This document shows, piece by piece, positions 5,944-6,081 of a DNA stretch of 6,081 nt. The stretch's first letter is position 1, and each line of letters opens with the position of its first letter. The DNA comes from Gemmatimonadota bacterium. Lineage in GTDB: Bacteria > Gemmatimonadota > Gemmatimonadetes > Gemmatimonadales > Gemmatimonadaceae. The position numbers were made by a program, and so were the translations under genes. The stretch lies in assembly GCA_003222065.1 (NCBI GenBank), contig QHUV01000150.1, forward strand, positions 1-6,081, given 5' to 3'. The notes under the pieces were generated by a model. The model saw only the letters and a program-made list of their open reading frames with translations. It was not told the DNA's origin and did no database searches.

Positions 5944-6081
5944 GTCAAGCCACACGGGCGATTAGGACCGCTGCGCTTGGAGTGGTTTGCACCACGTCCA
6001 CGGGCGGCCTATCGACGGGATCGTCTCTCCCGGCCCTTCAGTGTCCCACGAGGGGACAGGGACGATTCATCTTGGGGCGTG
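5944..6081 (-). rRNA. 23S ribosomal RNA, 3' end (partial)
   Basis: This is the last ~138 nt of a large-subunit rRNA; the rest lies beyond the right edge of the window. On the minus strand it shows the conserved CCCCAAGATGA stretch near the window edge, then GATAGGCCG, AAGCGCAGC, and the terminal block CCTAATCGCCCGTGTGGCTTGACT. That block lines up with the ACTAAT...CCGTGAGGCTTAACC end of the E. coli molecule. The exact mature 3' end (about 5943-5946) is estimated from the usual closing TTGAC(C/T). The 5S gene downstream in the same direction gives a normal rrn operon order. Confidence 0.95.

Noticed and set aside
5715..5948. 77-codon minus-strand open frame in the 23S-5S spacer
   Set aside because: It runs into the 5S gene, spans the rRNA spacer and has no protein-like motif or ribosome binding site.
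1..6081. CRISPR array, insertion sequence, integrase site or phage gene
   Set aside because: No regularly spaced repeats, no transposase or integrase motif and no terminal inverted repeats were seen; the long inverted repeat at 5563-5599 is a terminator.

Overview
All features in this window lie on the minus strand, so transcription runs from high to low coordinates. It is an ordinary chromosomal segment of a GC-rich bacterium, built around translation and ribosome assembly. My best guess for the organism is the Gemmatimonadota. That rests on the GC-rich composition, several GTG starts, the GKPNAGKS form of the Era P-loop, and the pairing of a GGDEF protein with an Ala/Pro-rich zinc-ribbon protein. 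I cannot prove it from the sequence alone.

Layout in transcription order. The 3' end of a 23S rRNA (6081 to about 5944) is followed by a spacer of about 215 bp without a tRNA, a complete 5S rRNA (5726-5611) and a strong hairpin terminator (5599-5563). Only 22 nt after that hairpin begins era (5540-4659), the GTPase that helps assemble the 30S subunit. Era overlaps by 4 nt (ATGA) a 55-codon Trm112-like zinc-ribbon gene (4662-4495). A 297-bp non-coding gap follows, with two small tandem hairpins and a possible promoter -10 element.

A second pair of genes, overlapping by GTGA, encodes a pseudo-receiver/GGDEF protein (4197-3199) and a protein with an N-terminal zinc ribbon, a long disordered linker and a conserved-looking helical C-terminus (3202-2243). 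After a 120-bp leader with a 12-bp hairpin comes prfB (2122-994), encoding release factor 2. It carries the classic programmed +1 frameshift site (TATCTTTGAC after a Shine-Dalgarno-like CGGAGG), so it is read in two frames. prfB overlaps by GTGA with lysS (997 to beyond base 1), which is cut off by the window edge.

The window joins rRNA (23S, 5S), ribosome assembly (Era), termination (RF2) and tRNA charging (LysRS). The GGDEF/zinc-ribbon pair is the only functionally open part. I found no mobile element, CRISPR array, phage gene or clearly new multi-gene system.
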